From Candidatus Bathyarchaeota archaeon (GTDB lineage: Archaea; Thermoproteota; Bathyarchaeia; TCS64), in the NCBI GenBank assembly GCA_026014875.1, contig JAOZHO010000034.1, positions 62,001 through 126,000 of the forward strand: a stretch of DNA of 64,000 nt. The letters run 5' to 3'. The notes under the pieces are model-generated. The model did not search any database, had not been told where the DNA came from, and saw only the letters and a list, made by a program, of their open reading frames with translations. Below, one piece after another: positions 49,694-58,171 of this stretch (the first letter of the stretch is position 1; the number at the start of each line of letters is the position of its first letter). Both the position numbers and the translations under genes were made by a program.

Positions 49694-50911
49694 CTAAGGC
49701 CTTGCTCCCACATAGTTCATCGGGTCGCCGATCTCTCCCTTGTCTTTGATCTCTAGGAGGCTTTCGAAGACTCCTCTGATGAGCTGGGGCCCTGTGTCTC
49801 TCCCGCCTAGGCCATGGATGTAGTTGGCGATGAGAGGTTTCTTGGGCAGGTGGTAAAGGGTTGCCATCGTCTCCTCGAAGAGAGGCCCTCCCGGGGCGCC
49901 GAGGCTCAGAGACTTGTCCAGTACGCCCACTGCGGGGATATCCTTGAGGGCGTCGACCAGATCACTAGATGGGAACGGCCTGAAGACCCTCATCTTGACC
50001 AAACCAGCCTTGACACCCTCGTCTCGCAGCTGGTCAACGGTGTACTTCACTGTCCCCATCGTTGAGCCGAGGCCGAGGACCGCTACCTCCGCGTCCTCCA
50101 TCCTGTATGGGTGGAGTAAATCGTAGCTCCTGCCGGAGATCTTGGCGTACTCGGCGTCGACCTCCGGGATGACTTTGAGGGCTTGCTTCATTGCGTCGAT
50201 CTGGTGGAGCTTGTGCTCGAAGTAATAGTCCTGGAGGTCTACGGGGCCGAAGGTGAGGGGGACGTCTGGGTTGAGCCTGAGCTCCGTCTCGCCCATGTGC
50301 CCTTTCACGGTGATGAACTCCCTCTCCCCTACGAAGTCACTGACGACTTTATCGGGTAGCGTGAGGACATTCTCCATGGTGTGGCTCAGGGTGAAGCCGT
50401 CGAGGCAGACCATGATGGGCAGCAGGACGTCTGGGTGCTCGGCCATCCTCCAAGCCGTGATGCTCGCGTCGTAGACTTCCTGGCTGTTCTCGCAGTGGAT
50501 CTGTATCCATCCGCTGTCCCGGGCGCCCATGGAGTCGCTGTGGTCGTTGTGGATGTTAATGGGGCCCCCGAGGCTCCTGTTGACTATCGCCATAACGATG
50601 GGGAGCCTCAGGCCGGAGGCGATGAATGTGATCTCCCACATCAGCGCCAACCCGTTTGCGGCCGTCGCTGTGAAGGCTCTAGCCCCCGCGGCGGAGGCAC
50701 CCACGCAGTTGCTGAGGGCGCTGTGCTCCGACTCGACTGCGACGTACTCGTAGTCCACTTCGCCATCCGCCACGTATTCGCTTAACTTTTCGACTATGAT
50801 AGTCTGGGGGGTTATCGGGTAGGCGGCTACGACGTCGGGGTTCACCTGCTTCGTGGCGTAGGCCACCGATTCGTCCCCGTTCATGCCCATGAGTGTTTGT
50901 TTCTCGCTCAT
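49694..50911 (-). CDS. porA: 2-oxoacid:ferredoxin oxidoreductase, alpha subunit (PorA-like)
   Basis: A 405-residue alpha subunit: DESVAYATKQVNPDVVAAYPITPQTIIVEKL, EYVAVESEHSALSNCVGASAAGARAFTATAANGLALMWE, LPIVMAIVNRSLGGPINIHNDHSDSMGARDSGW and the transketolase C-terminal part GLGSTMGTVKY. The ATG at 50911 overlaps the TGA of porD (ATGA), so the two are coupled. Together with PorB it forms the catalytic core. Confidence 0.9.
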   Translation of the reverse strand: MSEKQTLMGMNGDESVAYATKQVNPDVVAAYPITPQTIIVEKLSEYVADGEVDYEYVAVESEHSALSNCVGASAAGARAFTATAANGLALMWEITFIASGLRLPIVMAIVNRSLGGPINIHNDHSDSMGARDSGWIQIHCENSQEVYDASITAWRMAEHPDVLLPIMVCLDGFTLSHTMENVLTLPDKVVSDFVGEREFITVKGHMGETELRLNPDVPLTFGPVDLQDYYFEHKLHQIDAMKQALKVIPEVDAEYAKISGRSYDLLHPYRMEDAEVAVLGLGSTMGTVKYTVDQLRDEGVKAGLVKMRVFRPFPSSDLVDALKDIPAVGVLDKSLSLGAPGGPLFEETMATLYHLPKKPLIANYIHGLGGRDTGPQLIRGVFESLLEIKDKGEIGDPMNYVGARP

Positions 50912-51186
50912 TTCGTTCTCACCATCTCTATGCATTTGACTGGGCATTCTTCTGCGCAGATTCCGCAGCCTTTGCAATACTTGTTGATAACTTCAGGGTA
51001 ACCGTCATCATTCATCGTGATCGCTCCCTCAGGGCAAAAGTAGTGGCAGAGGGTGCACTGGGTACACTTTTCGAGATCGGTCTGGGGCTTCATGACCCCC
51101 CAGTCCCCTGTCTCGTATTCCATCGAGGACTTTGTCACTACAGCCCCTATGGGAAGCTCCTTTGAACTTGGTTTCCGAGTGCTCAT
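50908..51186 (-). CDS. porD: 2-oxoacid:ferredoxin oxidoreductase, delta (ferredoxin) subunit (PorD-like)
   Basis: A 92-residue 2x4Fe-4S ferredoxin: CTQCTLCHYFCPEGAI and CKGCGICAEECPVKCI. The N-terminal segment GAVVTKSSMEYETGDWGVMKPQTD is typical of PorD. It carries electrons from the catalytic core to external ferredoxin. It overlaps porC at its start by four bases and porA at its end, so the order porC, porD, porA is tightly coupled. Confidence 0.9.
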   Translation of the reverse strand: MSTRKPSSKELPIGAVVTKSSMEYETGDWGVMKPQTDLEKCTQCTLCHYFCPEGAITMNDDGYPEVINKYCKGCGICAEECPVKCIEMVRTK

Positions 51187-51752
51187 TCTCCGTCGACCTC
51201 CTCGTAAGTGATATTAATTAGCTCCTTGTTGAGCTCACCTATACGTCCGCTGAATCTCTCTCCTACGACCTGTAGCATCGAGTCGATCTCCACTATCCCG
51301 GTCACCTTCACGACCGCCCCTAGCATTGCAGTGTTGGTTATGGGGCGCCCGAGTATTTTGAGGGCGAGGCTCGTGGCGTCGAGAACGTAGAGTTTACCTT
51401 CCGGTACTCCCATGGTGGCTCTCATCTCCTCCGTAGATTGGTCGGTGTTCACGACGATCTTGGTCTCCGGCTTCAAACCCTCCACGACGGAAGGGCCCAT
51501 AAGCGTGGGATCCAGTACAACCACTACGTCAGGCTCGTAGACGCTGGAATGGATGTTGATTGGCTCCTCGCTTATCCGTGTGAAGGCGGTTATAGGCGCC
51601 CCGGCTCTCTCCGGCCCGAAGGCCGGGAAACTCTGAATGAATTTCTCCTCCTTCAACCCAGCCTGGGCGAGGAGCAGAGATGCTGTCCAGGCCCCTTGAC
51701 CTCCCCGGCCGTGGAAACGGATCTCGATAAGACTATCTTTCAAGTATAACAC
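51183..51752 (-). CDS. porC: 2-oxoacid:ferredoxin oxidoreductase, gamma subunit (PorC-like)
   Basis: A gamma subunit of up to 189 residues: IEIRFHGRGGQGAWTASLLLAQAG, ERAGAPITAFTRI and TNTAMLGAVVKVTGI. The TATA box tatattttaa (about 51783-51795, minus strand) excludes the in-frame start at 51779. The GTG at 51752 is used here; a TTG at 51743 (MKDSLIEIRF) is also good. It is the first gene of the operon. The gamma subunit helps bind CoA. Confidence 0.88.
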   Translation of the reverse strand: MLYLKDSLIEIRFHGRGGQGAWTASLLLAQAGLKEEKFIQSFPAFGPERAGAPITAFTRISEEPINIHSSVYEPDVVVVLDPTLMGPSVVEGLKPETKIVVNTDQSTEEMRATMGVPEGKLYVLDATSLALKILGRPITNTAMLGAVVKVTGIVEIDSMLQVVGERFSGRIGELNKELINITYEEVDGE

Positions 51753-51814
51753 CCGTGGAATCAGTCTTTTGTATACCACAGAGTATTAAAATATAGTCGT
51801 TACAATGCGATCCA

Positions 51815-52684
51815 TCAGCTCAACTGATTCCTTATCTCGTTGAGCTCGTCTCTCTTCTTCCTCGCCTGGACCCCGGCAGCCTCGGCAAACCGCTCCCCCT
51901 CCCAGCCCAATGACTCGTAAGCGAAGTCGATTGACCTAGACGAAGAGACGATCAGCCCCTCCCCCTCGCTGTTGGCACCGAACTCCAGGGCTGACCTTGG
52001 GTCGCCTCCCTGGGGGCCCAATCCGGGGGAGAGTATGAGCCGCTCCTCTCCTATGATCGATCTGATCTCCCCTAGTTCGGAGGATGCAGTACACCCGACC
52101 ACGAAGCCATTGCATCCATGGTCTGTGGCGTCTCTTGCGAGCTTCAGATATAGGGGCTCGCCTCCCACTGTCTGAGACATGTAATCGTGGGCCCCCGGAT
52201 TGGACATGCGGCAGAGGCTGAATATCCCCTTGTCTCTCTCCCTGGCCCAGGTGTATATGGCGTCGGTGCCGTTCTCGTACCCCGGGAATGGATTGAATGT
52301 GACCGCGTCGAACCCCGCCTCCCCTATCCAGTGGAGCCCTGCGGCGTTCGTGGAGCCGATGTCCGAGAGCTTGATATCCAGAAGGGCGAGGCATCCCCCC
52401 TCGTGGATGGCCTCCACGATCTCCCGGAGGTCCTCGAAGGAGAAGGGGTAGACGATGAACTGGGCGTTGGGCTTCATGATAGGCGTGTAGGGGGCGACGG
52501 CTTCTATCACGTCGAGGCAGAACTTTTTGGTTCCTTCAATCACGCCATGGCGCTCAATAAGCTTCGGGGGGATCACGTATCTGTCTCTCATGTCCGAAGT
52601 GACGGGGTCAAGCCCCACGCAGAGGAAACTGTCCTTCTCCCTGCTTAACTCATAGTATCTCTCAACGAAGCCTCGGCCAAGCAT
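51815..52684 (-). CDS. pyrF: Orotidine 5'-phosphate decarboxylase, type 2
   Basis: A 289-residue OMPDC: SREKDSFLCVGLDPVTSDM, IMKPNAQFIVYPF, the catalytic DxKxxDI in LALLDIKLSDIGSTNA, AVTFNPFPGYENG, and LSPGLGPQGGDP. Length and the PFSF/GYENG segments fit the type 2 (longer) class. It makes UMP in pyrimidine synthesis. A TATA box (about 52709-52718) lies some 30 bases before the ATG at 52684. It is a single gene divergent from the hypothetical gene at 52798. Confidence 0.92.
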   Translation of the reverse strand: MLGRGFVERYYELSREKDSFLCVGLDPVTSDMRDRYVIPPKLIERHGVIEGTKKFCLDVIEAVAPYTPIMKPNAQFIVYPFSFEDLREIVEAIHEGGCLALLDIKLSDIGSTNAAGLHWIGEAGFDAVTFNPFPGYENGTDAIYTWARERDKGIFSLCRMSNPGAHDYMSQTVGGEPLYLKLARDATDHGCNGFVVGCTASSELGEIRSIIGEERLILSPGLGPQGGDPRSALEFGANSEGEGLIVSSSRSIDFAYESLGWEGERFAEAAGVQARKKRDELNEIRNQLS

Positions 52685-52797
52685 ATCAGAAATGATCTTG
52701 GTTCATGAAGTAATAAAAGCTCTCTAACGGATGCTGAGATGACTCATCCGATTGCTTTTAATCGACTCAACGAGACTATCCACAGGAAGCTGCGAGC

Positions 52798-53358
52798 GTG
52801 ACGATGGTGAGCGGGGAAGACGAAACGAGGAAACTCCTCAGGGTCCGCGAAGACCTAGAAGGTAGGATTCGCAAATTGGACGCGGAGATTGGGGATCTGA
52901 GAAAAGCCATCGTAGAGATCGATAAGAGCATCGTCAGACAAGGGTTTCGACAACCCGTACCCCCCAAGGTGGAGGCTAAACCCGTCGTCGAGGATGAAGG
53001 CGTCGGGGGGATGTCCGTTAAGTCCCAGGATGGAACCACCCTGGGTCACATGCAGATCGAGGAAGAGGTTATAGTGTTCAACCCCGTGGAGAGCCTCGCG
53101 TTCACGGTCTCGATTCCCCCCTTCCAGTCCTTCTTTCTGGAGAGGGTGCTGGGGAACATGAAGGCGACGGATGAAGGGAAGGCCGCTGGAGGGGAGGTCT
53201 CTCCCGGTGAGGTGCTCTCCTTCGAGGTGGCAACCGATGGCGAGAGGATCGTCAGTATCAGCATCAGGAATTACGGTGGCGAGAGGCGGCTGAGGGAGAT
53301 CCAGAGCAGCCTCCGCTGGGCCTTCGACAAGATGTATGAGAAGCTCATTCAGACTTAA
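52798..53358 (+). CDS. Conserved-looking protein with N-terminal coiled coil
   Basis: A 186-residue protein. Residues 8-45 form a coiled coil (LLRVREDLEGRIRKLDAEIGDLRKAIVEID), then comes a Pro/charged linker, and then a compact domain (about 85-186) with VIVFNPVESLAFTVSIPPFQSFFLERVLGNM, GEVLSFEVATDGERIVSISI and a final helix. I do not recognise the family, but the domain looks like a conserved archaeal fold. Start options are GTG 52798, ATG 52804 and GTG 52807. It converges on the RNA polymerase genes. Confidence 0.6.
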   Translation: MTMVSGEDETRKLLRVREDLEGRIRKLDAEIGDLRKAIVEIDKSIVRQGFRQPVPPKVEAKPVVEDEGVGGMSVKSQDGTTLGHMQIEEEVIVFNPVESLAFTVSIPPFQSFFLERVLGNMKATDEGKAAGGEVSPGEVLSFEVATDGERIVSISIRNYGGERRLREIQSSLRWAFDKMYEKLIQT

Positions 53359-53390
53359 AGCATGAAAACAGGATCCGTTGACGTCGGTGA

Positions 53391-53933
53391 TCAGACGACG
53401 TAGCGGTAGGACACCGAGAGACCTGCGGTCCGGCTTTCCAGGTTTATCTTGATCACTTCTCCCGGCCCGGCTCCGAGTATTATCGCGACGGGATCGCTGA
53501 CCTTTATCCAGGGGAACTGGTATAGCTCGCAGTGATACTTCTCCAGGAGTGCCTGCTTGCCATCCTCGCTCACGAGCTCGGCCGGGGAGACGTACTCGTG
53601 CTCGAAGAGATCGAACGTGGGCAGGGATGGAGGTATCAACTCCACTTTTAGCTTCGGCGCATTGGCCTTGGCCGAATAGGTGTATTTGCCGCCCCCCACG
53701 AGGATCCCCTTCGTCGCTTCGGCCTCCTCGACGAGGTCCCTAAGCTCCCGGACGAAGGCGATGCCGATGGTTTTCTGGTCGATGAGAATCTGCATGATAT
53801 ATGTCTCGTCGCCCCGGCTGAGATGGTAGATTATCTGCTGATCTTCAGCTTCCTTACTCGTGATCTTCAGGTTCCTGTACTTTATGATCAGGGCTGCACG
53901 CTTTTCTTCGTCCGATTTCACCTTTCTAGACAC
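53391..53933 (-). CDS. rpoH: RNA polymerase subunit H (Rpo5/Rpb5) with long N-terminal domain
   Basis: Residues 105-180 are the usual archaeal RpoH/Rpb5 C-terminal domain: FDLFEHEYVSPAELVSEDGKQALLEKY, IKVSDPVAIILGAGPGEVIKI and the end TAGLSVSYRYVV. Archaeal RpoH is normally about 80 residues. Here 104 residues precede it (QIIYHLSRGDETYIMQILID, TIGIAFVRELRDLVEEAEATKGILVGGGKYT, LKVELIPPSLPTF), whose arrangement resembles the jaw domain of eukaryotic Rpb5 (VGVKxIxxYCxxM...RALIVVQ...). The start is GTG at 53933, with GAGG about 10 bases upstream. It lies 13 bases after rpoP on the same strand. Confidence 0.85.
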   Translation of the reverse strand: MSRKVKSDEEKRAALIIKYRNLKITSKEAEDQQIIYHLSRGDETYIMQILIDQKTIGIAFVRELRDLVEEAEATKGILVGGGKYTYSAKANAPKLKVELIPPSLPTFDLFEHEYVSPAELVSEDGKQALLEKYHCELYQFPWIKVSDPVAIILGAGPGEVIKINLESRTAGLSVSYRYVV

Positions 53934-53946
53934 GGTTGATCAGCCT

Positions 53947-54135
53947 CTATCTCGCCTTGATGTGTTTCACGATGGGAGCCCGCACCTTCCGGAATATGCG
54001 GTATCCACAGTAGGGGCAGCGGAATGAGATGTATCGCTCAAGCTCCTGGAACGAGACCCGACGGCCACAGCGGACACACTCGTAGCTTGGACCGCTCCGG
54101 GGCTCCGGAGCTTTGGTTTTCTCTTGTTCGTCCAT
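53947..54135 (-). CDS. rpoP: RNA polymerase subunit P (Rpo12)
   Basis: A 62-residue RpoP/Rpb12-like zinc ribbon: YECVRCGRRVSF, RYISFRCPYCGYRIF, and the basic end KVRAPIVKHIKAR. An acidic-basic stretch of about 18 residues precedes the zinc ribbon. The ATG at 54135 is chosen over one six codons upstream because it leads directly into the polar tail. It is the first gene of the rpoP-rpoH pair. Confidence 0.88.
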   Translation of the reverse strand: MDEQEKTKAPEPRSGPSYECVRCGRRVSFQELERYISFRCPYCGYRIFRKVRAPIVKHIKAR

Positions 54136-54282
54136 GGGATTCCACCGATGCAACTAGTAACTTTCAGGCTTTCATTAAAACATACCGTATGTGATAAACG
54201 CTTTGATTGACAAGTTTAACAAAAAAGAATAGAAGTTTGTCTCAGCCCATCCGCCTGAAAGATTCTCGATTTTCGCAGGAGG

Positions 54283-55896
54283 CTATCTCACCAGAGTTCC
54301 TTTCACGATCCTGTCCGAGGCTACACCCGAAACCTCCACATCCACAACCTCTCCTTCCAGACCCTGAGCCCGCTCAACCAGCACGACGGGTCCATGGAGC
54401 ATAGGATAGGCGACGTGAAACCTGCGGTCCCTCGAGTATGGCTCCGCAACAACAACCCTGATTCGAGATCCGATCAGCTTCTCCTTGAGACTAGAGTTGG
54501 CCCTCACCGCCGCATCGCGAACCAGGCTACTAAGCGGATCCCTTGCGGCAGGGGGGGCCCGGGGCAAATCCTGGAATGCCGACATGGGAAGCGGTTGGAA
54601 ACGGTAGAGGATGATCCTGGAAGCCCCCGCAGCCACGCTGTCAGCGATGGCGCTGACCGTCGCCTTGACCGTTCCCTCGTTTTGCCCCGGCAGACCGTTG
54701 ACGAAATAGACGTAGGGCTTGAGACCTGCCTTCCTGAGCCGCCTCACGGCGTTGAGGTTCTCCCTCGGAGTAGACGAGCGCCCTATCTGACGGCTGTGAA
54801 TGTCCGAGCCTGTCTCGAAGCCGATGTTGACGGGAGTCCCCGATAAATACCGGCCCAGGACTTTTGCGGCTCTTTCCGTGACGAGGTCTCCCTTGAGGTT
54901 CTCGATCATCAAAGAGGCCTCTCCCTCGGCTATGGGCGCCAGCTCTGAGAGTCTCGAGAGCAGTCTCTCCAGGGCGTCGTAGTTTGGCGGGGGGCTTCGG
55001 GGATCGGTGAGGGGTTCGGGTTCGACCAGGAGGTCCCGGCCATAGTCGAGGAAACCGGGGGCGCTGAGAACCACTCTACGGACTCCCTCCCGGAGGAGGC
55101 TCTCTACCTCTTCCTGCATTTTCTCGACGGAGCGACTTTTGGGTGGGCCGAAGAGGCTGGGAACCGAGCAGTACCCGCAGCCGGGGGGGACGCCGTGGGG
55201 GCAATCGTATCTCGTCTCCAGTCCTCCGGATCGGCAGAGATTGCATGCTTCGCAGGTCTCCTCGGGTAGTGCTCCCTGAGCACGATGATAGTTGCTGCAT
55301 CCCCTCAGGGCCTCGACGTAGACTCTGGAGGCGCGGAAGAGGGGATAGCTGGAGATGGTTCGTGTCGACGGGGTGAGTTCGTCGTATTCTTTGCGGCTCA
55401 TCCTCGGTCGGAGGGGGTTGATTTGGGTTCCGGCCTCCGTCCTGTATATTATTCCCTTGACCGAGGACAGCTCGTCCTCTCCGGGGATTATTCCTTCGTT
55501 TAGACCCAGGCTCAGGAGCTCCAACAGGGTGGCCTCTCCCTCCCCTGTCACGGCTATGTCTGCGTCGACTCTTCTTAGGACCTCGACATCGGAGGCCACG
55601 GGGCCGCCGATGAGGGTGGGTCCCTCTGACTCCTTTCTCCAACGGGTCACCATTTTCCTGACGGTGCGGAGATCGGAGGTCATCCCGCTCACCATCAGCA
55701 GGTCGTAGGCCGAGTGATTGAACGCTCTTCCAAGTGCCTCCTCGACGGGAGCGACCCTTGGCTCGATCCCGGAAGATTCCAGGACCCCGGCGATGGATCG
55801 GGGGCCCGCACCGATGACGTCTCGTGTCGCCTGCCTTTTTCCTCTGCCGTAGGCTAGGGCGTCCACGATGAGGGGTCTCACGGTTACATGCCTCAA
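54283..55896 (-). CDS. Radical SAM protein with B12-type domain and TRAM-like end (COG1031)
   Basis: A 537-residue protein. The N-terminal 150 residues form a B12-binding-like Rossmann domain (YDLLMVSGMTSDLRTVRKM, GPTLIGGPVASDVEVLRRVDADIAVTGEGE). The radical SAM core has an unusual cluster motif, CPHGVPPGCGYC, with seven rather than three residues after the first Cys. An extra Cys cluster, ETCEACNLC, precedes it. SAM-binding segments such as LIENLKGDLV and NIGFETGSDIHSRQIGRS follow, and the protein ends with a TRAM-like domain (GPVVLVERAQGLEGEVVDVEV). The reaction is unknown; tRNA or cofactor modification is likely. Confidence 0.8.
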   Translation of the reverse strand: MRHVTVRPLIVDALAYGRGKRQATRDVIGAGPRSIAGVLESSGIEPRVAPVEEALGRAFNHSAYDLLMVSGMTSDLRTVRKMVTRWRKESEGPTLIGGPVASDVEVLRRVDADIAVTGEGEATLLELLSLGLNEGIIPGEDELSSVKGIIYRTEAGTQINPLRPRMSRKEYDELTPSTRTISSYPLFRASRVYVEALRGCSNYHRAQGALPEETCEACNLCRSGGLETRYDCPHGVPPGCGYCSVPSLFGPPKSRSVEKMQEEVESLLREGVRRVVLSAPGFLDYGRDLLVEPEPLTDPRSPPPNYDALERLLSRLSELAPIAEGEASLMIENLKGDLVTERAAKVLGRYLSGTPVNIGFETGSDIHSRQIGRSSTPRENLNAVRRLRKAGLKPYVYFVNGLPGQNEGTVKATVSAIADSVAAGASRIILYRFQPLPMSAFQDLPRAPPAARDPLSSLVRDAAVRANSSLKEKLIGSRIRVVVAEPYSRDRRFHVAYPMLHGPVVLVERAQGLEGEVVDVEVSGVASDRIVKGTLVR

Positions 55897-56085
55897 GGGG
55901 GTTGAGATAAACCTTGTCTGTGATGCTCCGGAGTGTTGGTATTTATTGGTACACTGGTTTATCGGACCGGATTTCCGGTGAACATCATCTGTCCGGAGAA
56001 TCGATAGGCTTCACGTGATAAGGATACGGGATAGTGAAAGTTGTTCTGAATCTTTATATTTACTAGAAGATTATCGCAGGTAATC

Positions 56086-56679
56086 ATGTCCATTTTGGTT
56101 CGCAGTAGATTACGTCGGAGGAGGGGGCTCACGAACGTCGTGACCACCCTCATCCTCCTCACTTTTGGGGTGCTCCTCGCCCTAACCGCCACGTCGTTCA
56201 CTAGCAGCATCACGAGAGCCAGGGTCAAGAGCGCCGGCCAGGAGAATCTTCGATTCTATAAGACCCATGTCTGGGTGGAGGGGCTCAGCAATGGCACTGA
56301 TCGGGGAGTCGCGGCTTTCAAGCTTCACAACCTGGGGGGGAAGAGCACGACTATAGAGCTCATCGATATCCGGGGATGGGAGATGGACTGGCTGGACGTC
56401 TACTTCCACGCGGTGAACGTGACATCTGAGCCCACACTGCTTTACCGCGACCTCGACCCCTTCTCATGGGCTTCCCTCGCGGGCTCCTCGGTCATGATTG
56501 ACGGGTATAACTATACGCAGGCGACCGGCAGCATCCACTTCGGGTCCGGGGCCACCCTCATCGTTTACGTGAGGATGCCCCCCATGATCTACAGGGATAA
56601 CATCGGTCAGCCCGTTGCCGTGGCGGTGGGCACGGTCAACGCTAACTTCTTCACGGAGTTCGTCGCAGAGTCGCACTAA
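56086..56679 (+). CDS. Archaeal type IV pilin-like protein
   Basis: A 197-residue protein with a class III signal sequence: basic SRLRRRRG, then LTNVVTTLILLTFGVLLALTATSF. Prepilin peptidase would cut after the Gly and leave the hydrophobic helix to form the filament core. The rest is a beta-rich extracellular domain with possible N-glycosylation sites (NGT, NVT, NYT). The ATG at 56086 is closely preceded by a TATA-like region. No pilus assembly genes are nearby. It may form a pilus or surface structure. Confidence 0.75.
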   Translation: MSILVRSRLRRRRGLTNVVTTLILLTFGVLLALTATSFTSSITRARVKSAGQENLRFYKTHVWVEGLSNGTDRGVAAFKLHNLGGKSTTIELIDIRGWEMDWLDVYFHAVNVTSEPTLLYRDLDPFSWASLAGSSVMIDGYNYTQATGSIHFGSGATLIVYVRMPPMIYRDNIGQPVAVAVGTVNANFFTEFVAESH

Positions 56680-56893
56680 GCGCAGGCTGGGCAGTTCGGA
56701 AACCGGAAATGGGAACAAGGGTGTAAATACTCATTCATTCTCTCTTCTAGTACCCCCTCTGAATTCCGATTACCGAATTCCTCACCATTGGTTAAATTGG
56801 GTTCAACATCTAGGGATACCAAGTTTCACAAACCTCACCCCCTCAACACCATGAGTCTTCCTTAAAAAATGGAGTTGGCCATCGCGAGATGTG
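56680..56893. other. Intergenic stretch with a promoter
   Basis: No gene was found. A TATA-like cttaaaaaat (56861-56870) lies about 30 bases before the small gene at 56894. Confidence 0.35.
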
Positions 56894-57049
56894 ATGAAAG
56901 AGCTTTTCGAGTATCTGGCTCAATTCCCCGTTGATCGCTATGGAACCTCATGGGTCTTAGCCATCCAAGTGGTGAAAGAGACAGGGATCTCCCTGACGGA
57001 ACTGGGGGAGATAACGATGAGGGTTAAGGCTGAGGCTTTCCTGGACTGA
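56894..57049 (+). CDS. Small protein, 51 residues
   Basis: A 51-residue helical frame (MKELFEYLAQFPVDRYGTSW, then VLAIQVVKETGISLTELGEI and a short tail ending FLD). A TATA box is about 28 bases upstream, so a leaderless transcript is expected. Composition is that of a folded small protein. I do not recognise the family. It may be a small regulator or a fragment. Confidence 0.45.
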   Translation: MKELFEYLAQFPVDRYGTSWVLAIQVVKETGISLTELGEITMRVKAEAFLD

Positions 57050-57502
57050 ATAACAACTAATGTTCCGTGTGCTGGAGGTCTTCTTTCGGTGATGATCACT
57101 CAGCGAGGAAGGCTCTGACTAAAAGGTGAGGATTACTCACACATTCCCCCAGAACGAGAGAAGGTCTACACTTTACTGTAGTTTTGAGTCCAGAAGCTTT
57201 TCAGAGCCCTTTATCAACTCGGAAAAATGCAGGAGCGTGTCCAAACAAAATACGTAAGACGATCCGTAACTCCTTCCACGAAAAAAACCGAAAAAACAAC
57301 CCCCACCCTAATAATAGGGGATCAAGCGTCCACGTATGAAAACACAGCTAAACCCCGAAAGGAACCCGAGATACCCTCCTCTGGGATCCGATTCCAAACA
57401 TAAACCCAGGCAACTCCGAGAAACCCACGCCCTGGAAACCGCTATAATATGTTACCACTCATAACCCACACCTATATCTGAAACCCCCACCACGATCAAA
57501 CC
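57050..57502. other. Intergenic stretch before the rhomboid gene
   Basis: No gene is supported. It has a region with GTGATGA (57089-57095) and CTGA (57115-57118) that resembles C and D box elements but lacks a full C/D pair. A TATA box cctatatctg (57470-57479) lies about 25-30 bases before the rhomboid start. Confidence 0.3.
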
Positions 57503-58165
57503 ATGCTCCCCCTCGGCGACGAGAACCCCACCCGCCTAACCCCCATCGTCAACTACACAATCATCCTCACATCCATCGCCGTATTCCTCTGGCAATCATC
57601 CTCAACCCCCACCCACTTCACAGCCACCCTATACACGTACGGCCTCATCCCCCGACTCATCATCAACGGCCAGAACCTCCCCACCCTCGTAACCAACATA
57701 TTCCTCCACGGAGGATGGGCTCACCTCGGGGGCAACATGCTATTCCTCTGGATATTTGGAGACAACATCGAAGACTGCTGCGGCCACCTACGATACCTCC
57801 TATTCTACACCGCCACAGGCATCGCCGCGGGCCTCATCTGGACCCTCACCGCAGCCAACTCCCCCTACCCCGCCGTCGGAGCCTCAGGCGCCATCTCAGG
57901 AGTCCTCGGAGCCTACTTCATACTCTACCCCCGAGCCAAGATCCGCACACTCATCGGCGCAGGCCTATTCTTCAGGATAATCCGCATACCCGCCTCCGCC
58001 ATGATCGGCCTATGGTTCGTCTACCAGATCATCCTCGCCAGCCTCCCCATCAACACAGGAGTCGCCTACTGGGCCCACATCGGAGGCTTCGCCGCAGGAC
58101 TAGCCCTCTCCAGAATAATGAGACCCAAACTGAGGGGACCCAGCCCCCTCCAAGAATGGAGATAA
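57503..58165 (+). CDS. Rhomboid family intramembrane serine protease
   Basis: A 220-residue protein with six predicted segments. Catalytic Ser128 is in AVGASGAISG and His192 in YWAHIGGFAAG. The HGGWAHLGGNMLFLWIFGDNIED segment is typical of the rhomboid L1/TM2 region. It cleaves membrane protein substrates within the membrane. Codon use is strongly C-ending with little G on the coding strand, which differs from most neighbours. The ATG at 57503 lies at the expected start of a leaderless transcript. Confidence 0.9.
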   Translation: MLPLGDENPTRLTPIVNYTIILTSIAVFLWQSSSTPTHFTATLYTYGLIPRLIINGQNLPTLVTNIFLHGGWAHLGGNMLFLWIFGDNIEDCCGHLRYLLFYTATGIAAGLIWTLTAANSPYPAVGASGAISGVLGAYFILYPRAKIRTLIGAGLFFRIIRIPASAMIGLWFVYQIILASLPINTGVAYWAHIGGFAAGLALSRIMRPKLRGPSPLQEWR

Positions 58166-58171
58166 AAAAAA

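Noticed and set aside
51743-51779. porC start at 51779
   Set aside because: The TATA box at about 51783-51795 would leave this codon upstream of the expected transcription start.
57089-57132. Possible C/D box guide RNA (GTGATGA, CTGA, GTGAGGA)
   Set aside because: The first C/D' spacing is about 19 bases, too long, and no final CTGA follows the C'-like box.
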